A stretch of 64,000 nt of DNA, from assembly GCA_050747245.1 (NCBI GenBank), contig JBOGNO010000013.1, positions 69,915 through 133,914 of the forward strand, in the 5' to 3' direction. The stretch's first letter is position 1, and each line of letters begins with the position of its first letter. This document shows positions 54,177 to 63,014 of the stretch, one piece after another. The position numbers and the translations under genes are program-made. Source of the DNA: JBOGNO01 sp050747245. GTDB lineage: Bacteria; Acidobacteriota; Terriglobia; Acidiferrales; UBA7541. Under the pieces are notes generated by a model. The model searched no databases, was not told the origin of the DNA, and saw only the letters and a program-made list of their open reading frames with translations.

Positions 54177-55001
54177 CTAGCCGTGAATCGCTTCAAGCGT
54201 CGGCGCAGCGGCCAGCAACGCCTGGGTGTACGCGTTCTTCGGATTTGAGAAGAGTTCCGTCGTACCCGTTCGCTCTACGATTCGCCCTTCTTTGAGGATC
54301 GCTACTTCGTCCGCCAGGTAAGCAGCCGTGGCGAGATCGTGAGTGATGAATACGTAGCTCAGCCCGCGCGCGGCTCGCAGCTTCAGCAGCAAATTAATGA
54401 TCTGCGCCTGCAGTGGCGGATCGAGCGCCGATAGCGCCTCGTCTAAAATGAGAAGTCTTGGTTCGAGTGCTAGCGCGCGGGCGATGGCGAGCCGTTGTCT
54501 CTGGCCGCCGCTGAACTCGCGCGGCCGTCGCCCCGCCCAACGCGCTGATAGTCCCACTTGTTCCATGAGAGCGCGCGCTCGTTCCCGTTGCTCCTCTGTG
54601 CCCCCGCGGCCGTGAATCTTCAATGGCTCCACAATGATCTCGATCGCTGTGAAGCGGGGATTCAGTGCGGCTGACGGATCTTGAAAAACCATCTGGATTT
54701 GCCCGCGGTAGGGAAACTTTTCACGCTCGGTCAGAGTGCACAGATTGCGTTCTTCAAACCAGATTGCTCCCGTCGTGGGAACTTCGATCAGCGCCAGGCA
54801 TCGCGCCAAAGTCGACTTGCCCGATCCCGACTCGCCCACAATCGCCAGGGTTGAGGAAGCCGCGATCTCCAGATGGACGTCGCATAGAGCGTGCACCCGG
54901 TGCGTGTCGCGTGAAAAACTTCGATGCTGGGCGTACTCCTTGCTCAAGCCGCTGACGCGAACGATCATTTTGCCGCCCGGCATCGCATCAATCTCCGCCA
55001 T
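54177..55001 (-). CDS. Oligopeptide ABC transporter ATPase (OppF/DppF type)
   Basis: 274 residues. Walker A GESGSGKST, signature SGGQRQR, Walker B LLILDEALSALD (usually SALDVSVQAQ; here PPLQAQ follows), and H-loop FITHDLATA. The stop of the preceding ATPase lies 14 bases inside this gene, an overlap indicating coupled expression. It powers peptide import together with the OppD-type subunit. Confidence 0.93.
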   Translation of the reverse strand: MAEIDAMPGGKMIVRVSGLSKEYAQHRSFSRDTHRVHALCDVHLEIAASSTLAIVGESGSGKSTLARCLALIEVPTTGAIWFEERNLCTLTEREKFPYRGQIQMVFQDPSAALNPRFTAIEIIVEPLKIHGRGGTEEQRERARALMEQVGLSARWAGRRPREFSGGQRQRLAIARALALEPRLLILDEALSALDPPLQAQIINLLLKLRAARGLSYVFITHDLATAAYLADEVAILKEGRIVERTGTTELFSNPKNAYTQALLAAAPTLEAIHG

Positions 55002-56061
55002 ACAGAAAGCAACTGACTTCGCGGTCCGCGCGCGGGGAAGCTGTCGCTGGATTCTGCGAAGCGCAAACGTTCATGCGCTCCGGGCAGCGCGGCTCGAACG
55101 CACATCCGGCGGGCAAACAGGATGGATCGGGAGGCTGTCCCAAAATCTCCGGTAGTGCTTCCTTGAGGGAATGATTGATCTTGGCCGGCGCCACGAGCAT
55201 TGAGCGCAAGAGTCCCTGCGTGTACGGGTGCAGCGGCTCTTGGATCACCTCTTCAAAAGGGCCTTCTTCGACAATTTTCCCCGCATACATCACCAGAATG
55301 CGGTCGGCAAGCCCCACAAGAATCGCCGGGTTATGCGTGATCAGCAGCATCGCCACGCCCAGCTTCTCTTTCAACTGTCGGAATAAGCTGAGGATTTCTG
55401 CCTGGGTCAAGACATCCAACGAGGCCGTCGGCTCGTCGGCAACTATGAGCGCGGGCTGGCAGGCCAGTGCCAGTGCGACGACCACGCGTTGGCGTTGTCC
55501 CCCGCTGAGCTGGTGAGGATATGCCGAAGAGAAGCGTTCGGAATCCGGGAGGCCCACGGCGCGAAGCATTTCCCGCGCTTCATCGCGACATCGCTTCCGG
55601 CTCCAATGCCGATGCACTCGAATGACATCCGACACTTGGTCTCGCACTCTTTGCAGCGGGTGGAGAGCGAGCGAAGGTTCTTGAAAGACGTACGCAATTT
55701 CTGTGCCGCGTACTTTTTCCAATTCTTTCTCGCGCAGGTCCAATAATTCCCGGCCCCGAAGCTTCAAAGAACCGCTCACCGCAGATTTTTCCGGCGGCAG
55801 TAGCCTTCCAAGGCTCAGCGCTGTCGTGCTCTTGCCGCATCCTGACTCGCCCACCAGCCCCACGACCTCGCCTCGCCCGATCTTGAAACTTATTTGCCTT
55901 ACGGCGGAGACAGAAATCCCTCCCGGCGAATGAAAACGCACTGTCAAATCGCGAACTTCGAGCAGCGTCTCCGGTTCATTCGTGCTGGTATGTCTAAATC
56001 GAACACACTCTGGCTCTACAACTTCCGCGGACGCAAAACTTCGAGCAGAGTTGGCGCACAC
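54988..56061 (-). CDS. Oligopeptide ABC transporter ATPase (OppD/DppD type)
   Basis: About 357 residues from the GTG at 56061, which has GAGG nine bases upstream; the frame is open further upstream to 56352 but that part lacks homology features. Walker A GESGCGKST, signature SGGQRQR, Walker B LIVADEPTASLD, H-loop LITHNPAI, and the C-terminal oligopeptide-importer extension with four cysteines (CLPAGCAFEPRC, then CASQ) that binds an iron-sulfur cluster in DppD-type proteins. A TACAAT -10-like element lies 20 bases upstream of the GTG. First gene of the importer part of the operon. Confidence 0.9.
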   Translation of the reverse strand: MCANSARSFASAEVVEPECVRFRHTSTNEPETLLEVRDLTVRFHSPGGISVSAVRQISFKIGRGEVVGLVGESGCGKSTTALSLGRLLPPEKSAVSGSLKLRGRELLDLREKELEKVRGTEIAYVFQEPSLALHPLQRVRDQVSDVIRVHRHWSRKRCRDEAREMLRAVGLPDSERFSSAYPHQLSGGQRQRVVVALALACQPALIVADEPTASLDVLTQAEILSLFRQLKEKLGVAMLLITHNPAILVGLADRILVMYAGKIVEEGPFEEVIQEPLHPYTQGLLRSMLVAPAKINHSLKEALPEILGQPPDPSCLPAGCAFEPRCPERMNVCASQNPATASPRADREVSCFLYGGD

Positions 56062-56261
56062 CTGAAGGCCCTCGAATCGATTGTACGCTCTGCGAAATAT
56101 CGCTCTCGGGGAGATGAATCCTCGTGTGCCTTTGTCGCAAAGAGTAACGCAAAAAAATACATTGATCGCCGAATCTAAGCTCGCAAGCGCCGAAAATGCA
56201 GCGGGAGCCACGAATCTCCTTGTGGCTTCCGATTCCTTGTTCTGCGGGGATGTAATCGACG

Positions 56262-57641
56262 TTAGTTGTGCGGCAGCTGTATCTGCTGGATGTAGTGCAT
56301 TGCCGTGCCCAGAGATAGGCAGCCGGCGCCAAGATTGCTTGACGTGGAGCATGGCAAAGCCTGTGAGAGTGCCCGGCGAACATCGTTTTCTTGCAAGAGC
56401 GGAGATATGTGCGGATCTACGTTACTGAGCAAGAGGGATGCGGAACCCGCAACCAGAGCCGAGCTGAAGGAAGTTCCCCACACCGCTGCATAGTGGGGAC
56501 CCGGATATGTAGTGATCAAAGCTTCCCCGGGCGCTGCCAGCGCAACCAGATCCGCTCCGTAGTTGCTGAACGCGGACTGCTGGTTCTCCTGTGAAGTGGA
56601 TGCAACTCCCAGGACATTCCCGAGAGAGGCGGGGTAAACCAGCGCAGCTTGGCCCTCATTGCCTACCGATGCCACGCAGATCACTCCGTGGCGAGTGGCA
56701 TAGTTCACAGCGCGCATCATGGCGTCTGAGAACTGCGGCATGCTGAAGCTCATGTTAATCACGCGAGCGCCGTGATCGGTGGCATAGTAGATGGCACGGA
56801 CGATGTCTGAGTTGTTGGCGCTACCATCGGCCTTGAAGGCTTTGAGCGGCATGATTTTCGCCGAAGGCGCCACCAGATGGACGAGGCCAGCCACCATGGT
56901 GCCGTGCCCAAAGTACGCGGGCAACTTTTGGCCCTCAAGAATCGCAGCCGTCGACTGCTCCAGAATGGCTGCTGTGGACTGGTTAAGTTGCACCGCCTGA
57001 TACTGCTCCAGGATAGCGGCGGTAGATTGCTCCAGGATGGCCGCTGTAGATTGATTCAGGTCGCTCAGCTCCGAACCCGACCCCGAAATGTTCCGCGTGA
57101 AGTCATAGCCGGGGACCAGTGCCGGTGCCAGGATCGCGTTGTTCGGATCCACGCCGGTGTCAATGATGGCCACGATGCCTGTGCCCGATTTATTGGGTTG
57201 CAGGTTCGACGGAAGGTTCATTAGGTAGATGGCCGGTTGCTGTACGTAGCCGACCCAGGCTTTTGAGCCATACATCTTGATCAGGTTGGAGTCAGTGATA
57301 TACGTGGTGACCGGCATCGCAGGAATGTACGGCGAGTTGTTCATGGAAACTTCGGGGACGGTCGCGTCGTCATCTAGTTCCAGATGCTCCACGTTGGGGT
57401 CGTGCTTTACCCACTGCTCCGCTATTTCGGGCGGAACTGCAGCCGAGAGTTGCACCAGGTAAGTGTCGGGCGTATGAATCGTGCTCAGCATTTTGAAACC
57501 ATAGGTGTGGCATGCCGCTTGCGCCTGGGCCAGGCTGGGGCTCTGCAGCACGTAGTTATTCACATTCTGCGCTTGCAGGTTGGTCGCAATAGCCATGAGG
57601 GCAATCGCCGCGCCGGCTAAGAATTTTATGAACCGCTTCAC
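56262..57641 (-). CDS. Secreted subtilisin-like S8 peptidase 2 with QSTAA repeats
   Basis: 459 residues from the GTG at 57641 (GGAG six bases upstream). Signal peptide RFIKFLAGAAIALMAIATNLQA, a propeptide region (about 30-110), then the S8 domain. Triad: Asp161 (IIDTGVD), His246 (FGHGTMV), Ser391 (WGTSFSSA). Four QSTAAILE repeats in two pairs, separated by QYQAVQL, occupy residues 196-236, the same place as in subtilisin 1 just ahead of the His. The two subtilisins are paralogues but differ in many positions. It follows TPR-CHAT 2 after 380 bases. Confidence 0.92.
   Translation of the reverse strand: MKRFIKFLAGAAIALMAIATNLQAQNVNNYVLQSPSLAQAQAACHTYGFKMLSTIHTPDTYLVQLSAAVPPEIAEQWVKHDPNVEHLELDDDATVPEVSMNNSPYIPAMPVTTYITDSNLIKMYGSKAWVGYVQQPAIYLMNLPSNLQPNKSGTGIVAIIDTGVDPNNAILAPALVPGYDFTRNISGSGSELSDLNQSTAAILEQSTAAILEQYQAVQLNQSTAAILEQSTAAILEGQKLPAYFGHGTMVAGLVHLVAPSAKIMPLKAFKADGSANNSDIVRAIYYATDHGARVINMSFSMPQFSDAMMRAVNYATRHGVICVASVGNEGQAALVYPASLGNVLGVASTSQENQQSAFSNYGADLVALAAPGEALITTYPGPHYAAVWGTSFSSALVAGSASLLLSNVDPHISPLLQENDVRRALSQALPCSTSSNLGAGCLSLGTAMHYIQQIQLPHN
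56934..57056 (-). repeat. Four 24-base repeat units in subtilisin 2
   Basis: Encodes NQSTAAILEQSTAAILE, a seven-residue spacer, then the same 17 residues again. Synonymous changes between units again point to selection on the peptide. Confidence 0.95.
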
Positions 57642-58022
57642 ACTATTTTCTCCACTTGAGCTCCCGATGGCCTTTCCAGATTCGACCTTGCGCCGGTCTT
57701 GGCTCGCGATTTCGAAGTCTGCTTGCCTCGGTGTTTCTATTTGGTCCTTCTCCACCTCCCCATGATGCGTCTTGGAACAGCACCCCCCAATAGTCCCACC
57801 CTCACATTCCCACCCCAACTTTCGTACTGGCGGCCTTTCGCCCCTTATTCACCGCCAAATGTTGCAAGCCCAGCTGATCCAATGCGATGCGTGATAGTTC
57901 CGAATTGACACCACGCGCCGACGAGATGGAAGTTTGGTGTACTTTTGGCCGCCTTCGGCTATTCGAGGTGCAGCTAACCTAGGCGTTTTGCCGATTTGGG
58001 CTTGATCCCGGGAACCAAAGTG
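57642..58022. other. Intergenic gap between TPR-CHAT 2 and subtilisin 2
   Basis: 381 bases without a convincing gene, repeat or hairpin with T-tract. It may hold a promoter for subtilisin 2 but I see no clear consensus elements. Confidence 0.5.
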
Positions 58023-60869
58023 CTAGGACAGGCGGCACTCGCCGAATAGTACGAAGGGCGCCCAATGATATGGATGGGGGTGTGTGTTTCGGAATTCGTG
58101 CATGGTCTGTTGCATGCAAAGAGCCCGGTTTGAGTTCTTCAGCAAGCGCTCGTAGAAAGACTTCAAGAATGCCCCCGAGATGTTCTCTGGGGCATCCCAA
58201 AGAGTAATTAGGGCGGTTTCCGCTCCTGCGTAGAGAAGGCCGCGGACCAGGCTCAATAAGCCTTCTTCGCTTTCACTTGATTGCAGGCTCTCGCCGCAAC
58301 CTGTGATGGCAACCAGTTCGCACGGCAGAAAACGCCGGTATAATTCGAACAAAGGCATCTCGGAATCTCCGATACGAATTGTGGAGAACATGGGGTTGTC
58401 CTGACGAAACGACCCCTCACTGGCAAGATGGACGAAGCGGCTGATGGGTCCTTGATCGTGCAGGTTTGTTTCGTTTGCTTGCGCGCCGAGGAGGATCTGG
58501 GCCCTTGGCAGCACCGATGCAACTGCGCTGATCTCCTCAAGAATCGCTGGGCGCCGGCTGCATGAGGCCCCGAAGATGACCGACTGCTCATTAAAGGATC
58601 TCGCTTTGGTTCGGCACAGATGAAACACACTCGCGCTTGGAGCGTAGGACACCGTGTACTGGTCGATCAGAAACCGCTGTCCATCGAAAAGCGCCTGGAA
58701 CGGAACCTGGTATAGAAATCGGTCCGGGCAGATTACCAGATTACTTCCTATGAGCTGCTCGCGAAGCGGCAAAATCAGCGAGCGATACAATTCGCTCAGG
58801 ATCTCTTTGGCAGTGTCCATGGATTCATCCTGTCGAACAGAAGCGAGACACCGATGCCAGTCGCGGAGCAGCTCATGGATGCGCTGTGCGGGAGCCAGCG
58901 GAACAATCTCCAGCGCGCGTTTTGTCACGCAGCAGCTCACAAATGTCCCCCGCGCCAGGAAATACTCAAGCAATACCGTGTCGGCCGGGAGGTTGGAGCG
59001 GATAGCCAGCAAAGGAGCGCTCGCGGCTTCTTGCAACGATGTGAATTCAGCGTCTGTCTTGCGCAGTTCGGCGAGGGCCTTCAGCAACTGGGCTTCCTGT
59101 TCCCGCACCCGCTCACGTAGCGCTTCGGCATTTGCCGCGGAGGACGAATCGGCTTTCATTTGATGGATATTGAGTTGCCGGTATCCCCAATTCAACTCTC
59201 CGCGAAGGTCCCGCACCTGCTCGACCAGAGAGCCGTTGGGCGATGACTTGACTGGCAATGAGTTGATGCGAAAGGCGATCAGGTTCGCCATGCGGCGGGA
59301 TTTCGACTGCTCGATGTATTGAAAAGTGGCCTCCTGATGCTCTGCTTTTCGCTCACCCTTGAGGCTGAGCCACACCAGGTTTTCATAGACCGCGACCCGG
59401 TCGCTACCGGTCTCGATTTTCAGTTCCTCCCCGCGAACATTGCTGCCCATCTCTCCAAGTACGGTTTTGGCCTCACCATACGCATGGAATGCCTCGTTGC
59501 GGCTGCCTAGCGCTTCGTGGACTTGACCAAGCAGGAGATGGACTTGCGCGCGCAATGCGGGTGAGCCATCCTGTTCGGCAAGCTGCTGCGCTCGGCAGCA
59601 GGCCTGCAGCGCCTCGCGCCCTTTGTCGGCGGTCAGCTCCAGCCGCGCCAGCAATAATTCGCAGACGGCGGTCTTGGCTGGCAGTGAATTCTTCGAAAAG
59701 AATTCGCGCGCTGCCTCGCACTTCTTTCGTGCCTCTTCACTTCGTTCCTGCTCGTGCAGGATCAGGGCCATGTAGAGATCTATCAGCGCGGTCCAGACCC
59801 AATTGTCTTCCCGCTCGAATCGTTTCCGGGCATCTTCCAGGAGTTCGAGCGCCTCAGCATTCCGGCCGCGTCGAAACGACGCCAACCCAAGATTTTTTTG
59901 CGCCTTGGCCGCTTCATAGCCCATTCCTAGCGCCTCGAAAGCGCAGAATGCCAAGTGAGCCTGCTGGACGCCCTCTGCTATCAAATTCAATTCCAGATAT
60001 AGGTCCGATTGATCCAAGTCGCATAGCGCCTGGTGGTAAGAATCGCCTGCCTCGTGGCATCGTTCCCGGGTCAACTGGTAAAGCTCGATCGCACGGATAT
60101 GCTCGCCCCGCAGGTAATAAAGGTAAGCGATGTTGTAGTCCGCTTGAGCCGCCAGCAGCGGCATGGAATGTGACCGGCAAACCTCTTGCAAGCGCTCGTA
60201 GGCCTCGAGCGCCTTGGAGAATTCATTCAGGCCCGTATAGCAGACCGCCATATTGAGAAGCAGGGGTGCGATGTTCTGCGCATCGGTGTTTGGACCAAAC
60301 GCTGCCTCGGCCCGGTGGTATATCTGCATCGCCTCTTCGAAGCGATCCTGCCTGTACAGGATATTGCCGACGTGTGTTTCAAGGCGCGCCAGCCGCAGTC
60401 CGTCGGAGTGCCTCTCGAAAATCTCGCGGGCCTTATCGGCTTGCGCAAAGGCTTCCGAATACTTGCTGAGGTAGGCCATCGGCTGCAGGGCACTGCTGAG
60501 AGTAATGGCTGCCTCAATCTCGTTTCCCAAGCTCTCAAAGATGCCGAGAGCCGCTTGGTATCGTTCGAGGGCCGGGTGATATTTCCCGGTCAAGTACAGC
60601 AGATGGCCTGCAGCCCGCGAAGCCCGTCCGCGACCATAATCATCGTCCACTGCAGCTGCCAGCCACGCAGCCGCTTCCACCATTCGCTCCGCCCGGTGGA
60701 AATCCTCGCGGGCCAGCCGTGTTGCCTCCTCCGCGAGACGCCCGATCAACTCGGCCTTGCGCAGGGAGGGGTTTTCCTCGAAAAATTTCTGAATGGCGTG
60801 CGAGTCCGCGAGTTCCCCTAGCCTGGGAATCAGCTCGTCAATCTCCTCAGGAATCGTGGCATCGCGCAT
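58023..60869 (-). CDS. TPR-CHAT protein 2, catalytic His replaced
   Basis: 948 residues, paralogous to TPR-CHAT 1 along the whole length (e.g. SHAIQKFFEENPSLRKAELI, NMAVCYTGLNEFSKALEAYERL). TPR units cover about residues 50-480, then a coiled coil and the CHAT domain. In the catalytic loop HLASEGSFRQDNPMF, Glu818 stands where TPR-CHAT 1 has His828, while the Cys (858, in ITGCGES) remains. It is therefore probably a non-catalytic or altered homologue, perhaps a regulator or decoy. Cytoplasmic; transcribed towards subtilisin 2. It may read from a promoter in the 190 bases before the tRNA. Confidence 0.9.
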   Translation of the reverse strand: MRDATIPEEIDELIPRLGELADSHAIQKFFEENPSLRKAELIGRLAEEATRLAREDFHRAERMVEAAAWLAAAVDDDYGRGRASRAAGHLLYLTGKYHPALERYQAALGIFESLGNEIEAAITLSSALQPMAYLSKYSEAFAQADKAREIFERHSDGLRLARLETHVGNILYRQDRFEEAMQIYHRAEAAFGPNTDAQNIAPLLLNMAVCYTGLNEFSKALEAYERLQEVCRSHSMPLLAAQADYNIAYLYYLRGEHIRAIELYQLTRERCHEAGDSYHQALCDLDQSDLYLELNLIAEGVQQAHLAFCAFEALGMGYEAAKAQKNLGLASFRRGRNAEALELLEDARKRFEREDNWVWTALIDLYMALILHEQERSEEARKKCEAAREFFSKNSLPAKTAVCELLLARLELTADKGREALQACCRAQQLAEQDGSPALRAQVHLLLGQVHEALGSRNEAFHAYGEAKTVLGEMGSNVRGEELKIETGSDRVAVYENLVWLSLKGERKAEHQEATFQYIEQSKSRRMANLIAFRINSLPVKSSPNGSLVEQVRDLRGELNWGYRQLNIHQMKADSSSAANAEALRERVREQEAQLLKALAELRKTDAEFTSLQEAASAPLLAIRSNLPADTVLLEYFLARGTFVSCCVTKRALEIVPLAPAQRIHELLRDWHRCLASVRQDESMDTAKEILSELYRSLILPLREQLIGSNLVICPDRFLYQVPFQALFDGQRFLIDQYTVSYAPSASVFHLCRTKARSFNEQSVIFGASCSRRPAILEEISAVASVLPRAQILLGAQANETNLHDQGPISRFVHLASEGSFRQDNPMFSTIRIGDSEMPLFELYRRFLPCELVAITGCGESLQSSESEEGLLSLVRGLLYAGAETALITLWDAPENISGAFLKSFYERLLKNSNRALCMQQTMHEFRNTHPHPYHWAPFVLFGECRLS

Positions 60870-61059
60870 GGAGTCTTCATACTACGTCGTAGTCCTTGCT
60901 TGCAGCCGTTCGCTTAAACTTCAGTTGTCTTTCCAATTACGCAGGCTCTGGCCAATGTACTCAATTGTGCCCCCGCCTATTTTGGGATTCAGCCTTGCGA
61001 GCGAACATTTCCATCCATCGGAGCGTCGGACAATTGATTGGATTGAGAGGAGAAACTGG

Positions 61060-61132
61060 AGCCGAGGGCCGGGATTGAACCGGCGACCTGACGATTACGA
61101 ATCGTCTGCTCTACCAGCTGAGCTACCTCGGC
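61060..61132 (-). tRNA. tRNA-Thr (CGT anticodon)
   Basis: A complete cloverleaf: acceptor GCCGAGG/CCTCGGC, D arm GCTC..GAGC, anticodon stem GACGA/TCGTC with loop TTCGTAA, and T arm GCCGG/CCGGC around TTCAATC. Anticodon CGT reads ACG (Thr). The discriminator base is T; CCA is not encoded. Confidence 0.95.
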
Positions 61133-61198
61133 CGCGTGAATTTGAATGTAGCATCCGCGGAAAAAACCGTCAAACCGCGGCGCGCGGCGGCGCGAATT

Positions 61199-61375
61199 TC
61201 AGTGGCTGAAGGGAAAGAGCAGCCAGGCAACGGCGATGCCCACGACCAAAAAGAGCGCCAGCGACCACAGCGAATAACGGAAGCGCTCGCGCGCCGTGCG
61301 CTTGGTGAGAAACGCCAGCGCGACCGACAGCAGCACGGCAAATAGCAGCATGGCTTCGAAGTGCGTAAGGTTCAT
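61199..61375 (-). CDS. Small two-TM membrane protein
   Basis: 58 residues: MNLTHFEAMLLFAVLLSVAL, a basic loop (TKRTARERFRYS), then a second helix (LWSLALFLVVGIAVAWLLFP). The start at 61375 is chosen because the hydrophobic part begins there, although no clear site precedes it. It follows the DUF6677-like gene by about 40 bases and is probably the last gene of that operon. Function unknown. Confidence 0.65.
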   Translation of the reverse strand: MNLTHFEAMLLFAVLLSVALAFLTKRTARERFRYSLWSLALFLVVGIAVAWLLFPFSH

Positions 61376-61416
61376 TCCGCGCGATCCGCACGAGCGCAAG
61401 AAAATTTGCCGCGCAT

Positions 61417-61830
61417 TTATTTCTTCAACCCCGAAGCGATTTCATACGCGTCGAACGCGCACAAAATGTTTACGATTCCGGCGGTGGCGATGAAGCGCGT
61501 GCCGTAATCTCCCGCGGCCCGCGCCACGTTCGGGCCATTCTTCTCGATCGAGTGCGCAAGAAAATAAAAAATCCCGGAGCCCAGGTCGGCGAGGTAACCA
61601 AGAAACCCGAAGCCCGCCCCGTCGCGCATTTCAAATACATTTCCGCGAAGAAAATATCCGACCACCGCCAGTCCGCCCACGACGAGGAAAAAAGCCAGGG
61701 CGCGTCCGCGCCGCCCAAGCAGCAGATGGCCGAGCCCGGGCACGATCCACGCCGCGACGACCGCGCAAGCGGCAATCGCGCGCGTGCGCGCCACGGAGCG
61801 CTGCGGCGGGTTTTCGAAAGTTTCGCTCAT
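61417..61830 (-). CDS. DUF6677-like small membrane protein
   Basis: 137 residues from the ATG at 61830. Three or four hydrophobic segments; the second begins AWIVPGLGHLLLGRRGRALAFF, the hallmark of this acidobacterial family, followed by VGGLAVVGYFL and a segment with LADLGSGIFYFLA. It begins 5 bases after the aminopeptidase stop. Function unknown; the family name is from memory. Confidence 0.8.
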   Translation of the reverse strand: MSETFENPPQRSVARTRAIAACAVVAAWIVPGLGHLLLGRRGRALAFFLVVGGLAVVGYFLRGNVFEMRDGAGFGFLGYLADLGSGIFYFLAHSIEKNGPNVARAAGDYGTRFIATAGIVNILCAFDAYEIASGLKK

Positions 61831-61835
61831 TAATT

Positions 61836-63011
61836 TCAAACCGGGATGGCCACGATTTCCTCCTGCACCGCGCCGGTAACTTCCGCGGCGTTTTCGCCGA
61901 CGTACACGTTCACTTCGGTGCGCACGCCGAACGCCGGAAAATAAATTCCGGGCTCGACGGAGAAGCACGTGCGCGGCGCGATCAGCCGGTCATCCTTCAT
62001 CTCCAATCCGTCCATGTTGGCGCCGTTGCCGTGGACTTCCTGCCCGATATTGTGGCCGGTGCGGTGCACAAAATTTTTCGCGTAGCCCGCTTTGCGGATG
62101 ACGTCGCGCGCGGCGTTGTCCACTTCCCAGCCGTGAATTTTCTTTCCAGCGGCGATGGCCTCTTCGACAAAGCGCACCGCGGCGTCGCGCGCCCCGCGAA
62201 CAATCGTGAAAATTTTCGAATATTTTTCCGGGACCTCGCTGCCCAGGTAGCCGACCCAGGTGATGTCGTAATAGACGCTCCCGGGCGCAGCGAGCTTGCC
62301 CCAAACGTCGAGCAGCAGGAAATCTCCCGGGCGAATCGGCGTGGGCGAGTTCGCGTGCGGCTCGTAGTGCGGATTGCCGCTGTGCGCCCCGACGGCGACG
62401 ATGGGCGGCGAATCGGTGACGATTCCCTGCGCGCGGAATTGCGCCATCATCCACTGCTGCAAATCGAATTCGCTGAGCTCCCGCTTCTCGCGCACCAGCG
62501 CGCCGGCCCGCGCGAAGGCGTCGCGCGTGATGCGGTCCACAATTTTTCCCGCGGCAAAATGCGAAGCCAGCTGCTCGGCCGACCAGCAGGCCTCAAATTG
62601 CTGGACAAGATTTGCCGAGCTAACCACTTTTTTCTTGAAGCTGCGCACCAGCTCCACCATGCCCGCATCCACCAGCGAAATGTAAGGGATGTTGTTCCGC
62701 GGCGAGTATTGCATGGCGATGGTCTTCACGCCCGCGAGCAGCCGCCCGAGTCCCTTTTCCATTTCCGTGAGCGCCACGTATTCCTGCTTCGCGCCGGGAA
62801 GCCCGTCGAGCGTGCCCGCCTCGATGCGATGCACCAGCTTGCGCGGCGCGCCCTTGGCGGGGATCAAGTAAAACCAGCGGCGCTTCGCCATCACGTCTTT
62901 CACGCCGAGGATGCGATACGCCAGCGGATCGCGGTGCAAGATGTCGCAGAAAAGCCACGCGTCTATTTTTGCGGCGCGCAATTCGCTTTGAATCGCTTTA
63001 ATATCGGGCAT
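61836..63011 (-). CDS. M24 family metallopeptidase (Xaa-Pro aminopeptidase-like)
   Basis: 391 residues. The N-terminal creatinase-like domain (about 1-140) is followed by the pita-bread catalytic domain: metal ligands Asp in FLLLDVWGK, Asp in VYYDITWVGY, His in HRTGHNIGQEVHG, Glu in FSVEPGIYF and Glu in RTEVNVYV. No signal peptide, so cytoplasmic. It removes N-terminal residues before proline. Middle gene of an operon with the DUF167 and DUF6677-like proteins. Confidence 0.93.
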   Translation of the reverse strand: MPDIKAIQSELRAAKIDAWLFCDILHRDPLAYRILGVKDVMAKRRWFYLIPAKGAPRKLVHRIEAGTLDGLPGAKQEYVALTEMEKGLGRLLAGVKTIAMQYSPRNNIPYISLVDAGMVELVRSFKKKVVSSANLVQQFEACWSAEQLASHFAAGKIVDRITRDAFARAGALVREKRELSEFDLQQWMMAQFRAQGIVTDSPPIVAVGAHSGNPHYEPHANSPTPIRPGDFLLLDVWGKLAAPGSVYYDITWVGYLGSEVPEKYSKIFTIVRGARDAAVRFVEEAIAAGKKIHGWEVDNAARDVIRKAGYAKNFVHRTGHNIGQEVHGNGANMDGLEMKDDRLIAPRTCFSVEPGIYFPAFGVRTEVNVYVGENAAEVTGAVQEEIVAIPV

Positions 63012-63014
63012 TTT

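Larger units (their letters stand above)
43475..61132. mobile_element. Possible tRNA-Thr-bounded genomic island (decayed)
   Basis: An intact tRNA-Thr at the high end and a direct-repeat copy of its 3' half at the low end enclose 17.6 kb, in the orientation expected when an element integrates at a tRNA 3' end. No integrase, transposase or conjugation gene is present, and the repeat has four mismatches, so if real the event is old. Gene content (proteases, peptide importer, sigma factor) is accessory in character. Confidence 0.35.

Noticed and set aside
46874..60869. Type III-E CRISPR locus
   Set aside because: TPR-CHAT and sigma genes recall it, but no repeats array, Cas7-11-like gene or Cas1/Cas2 is seen.
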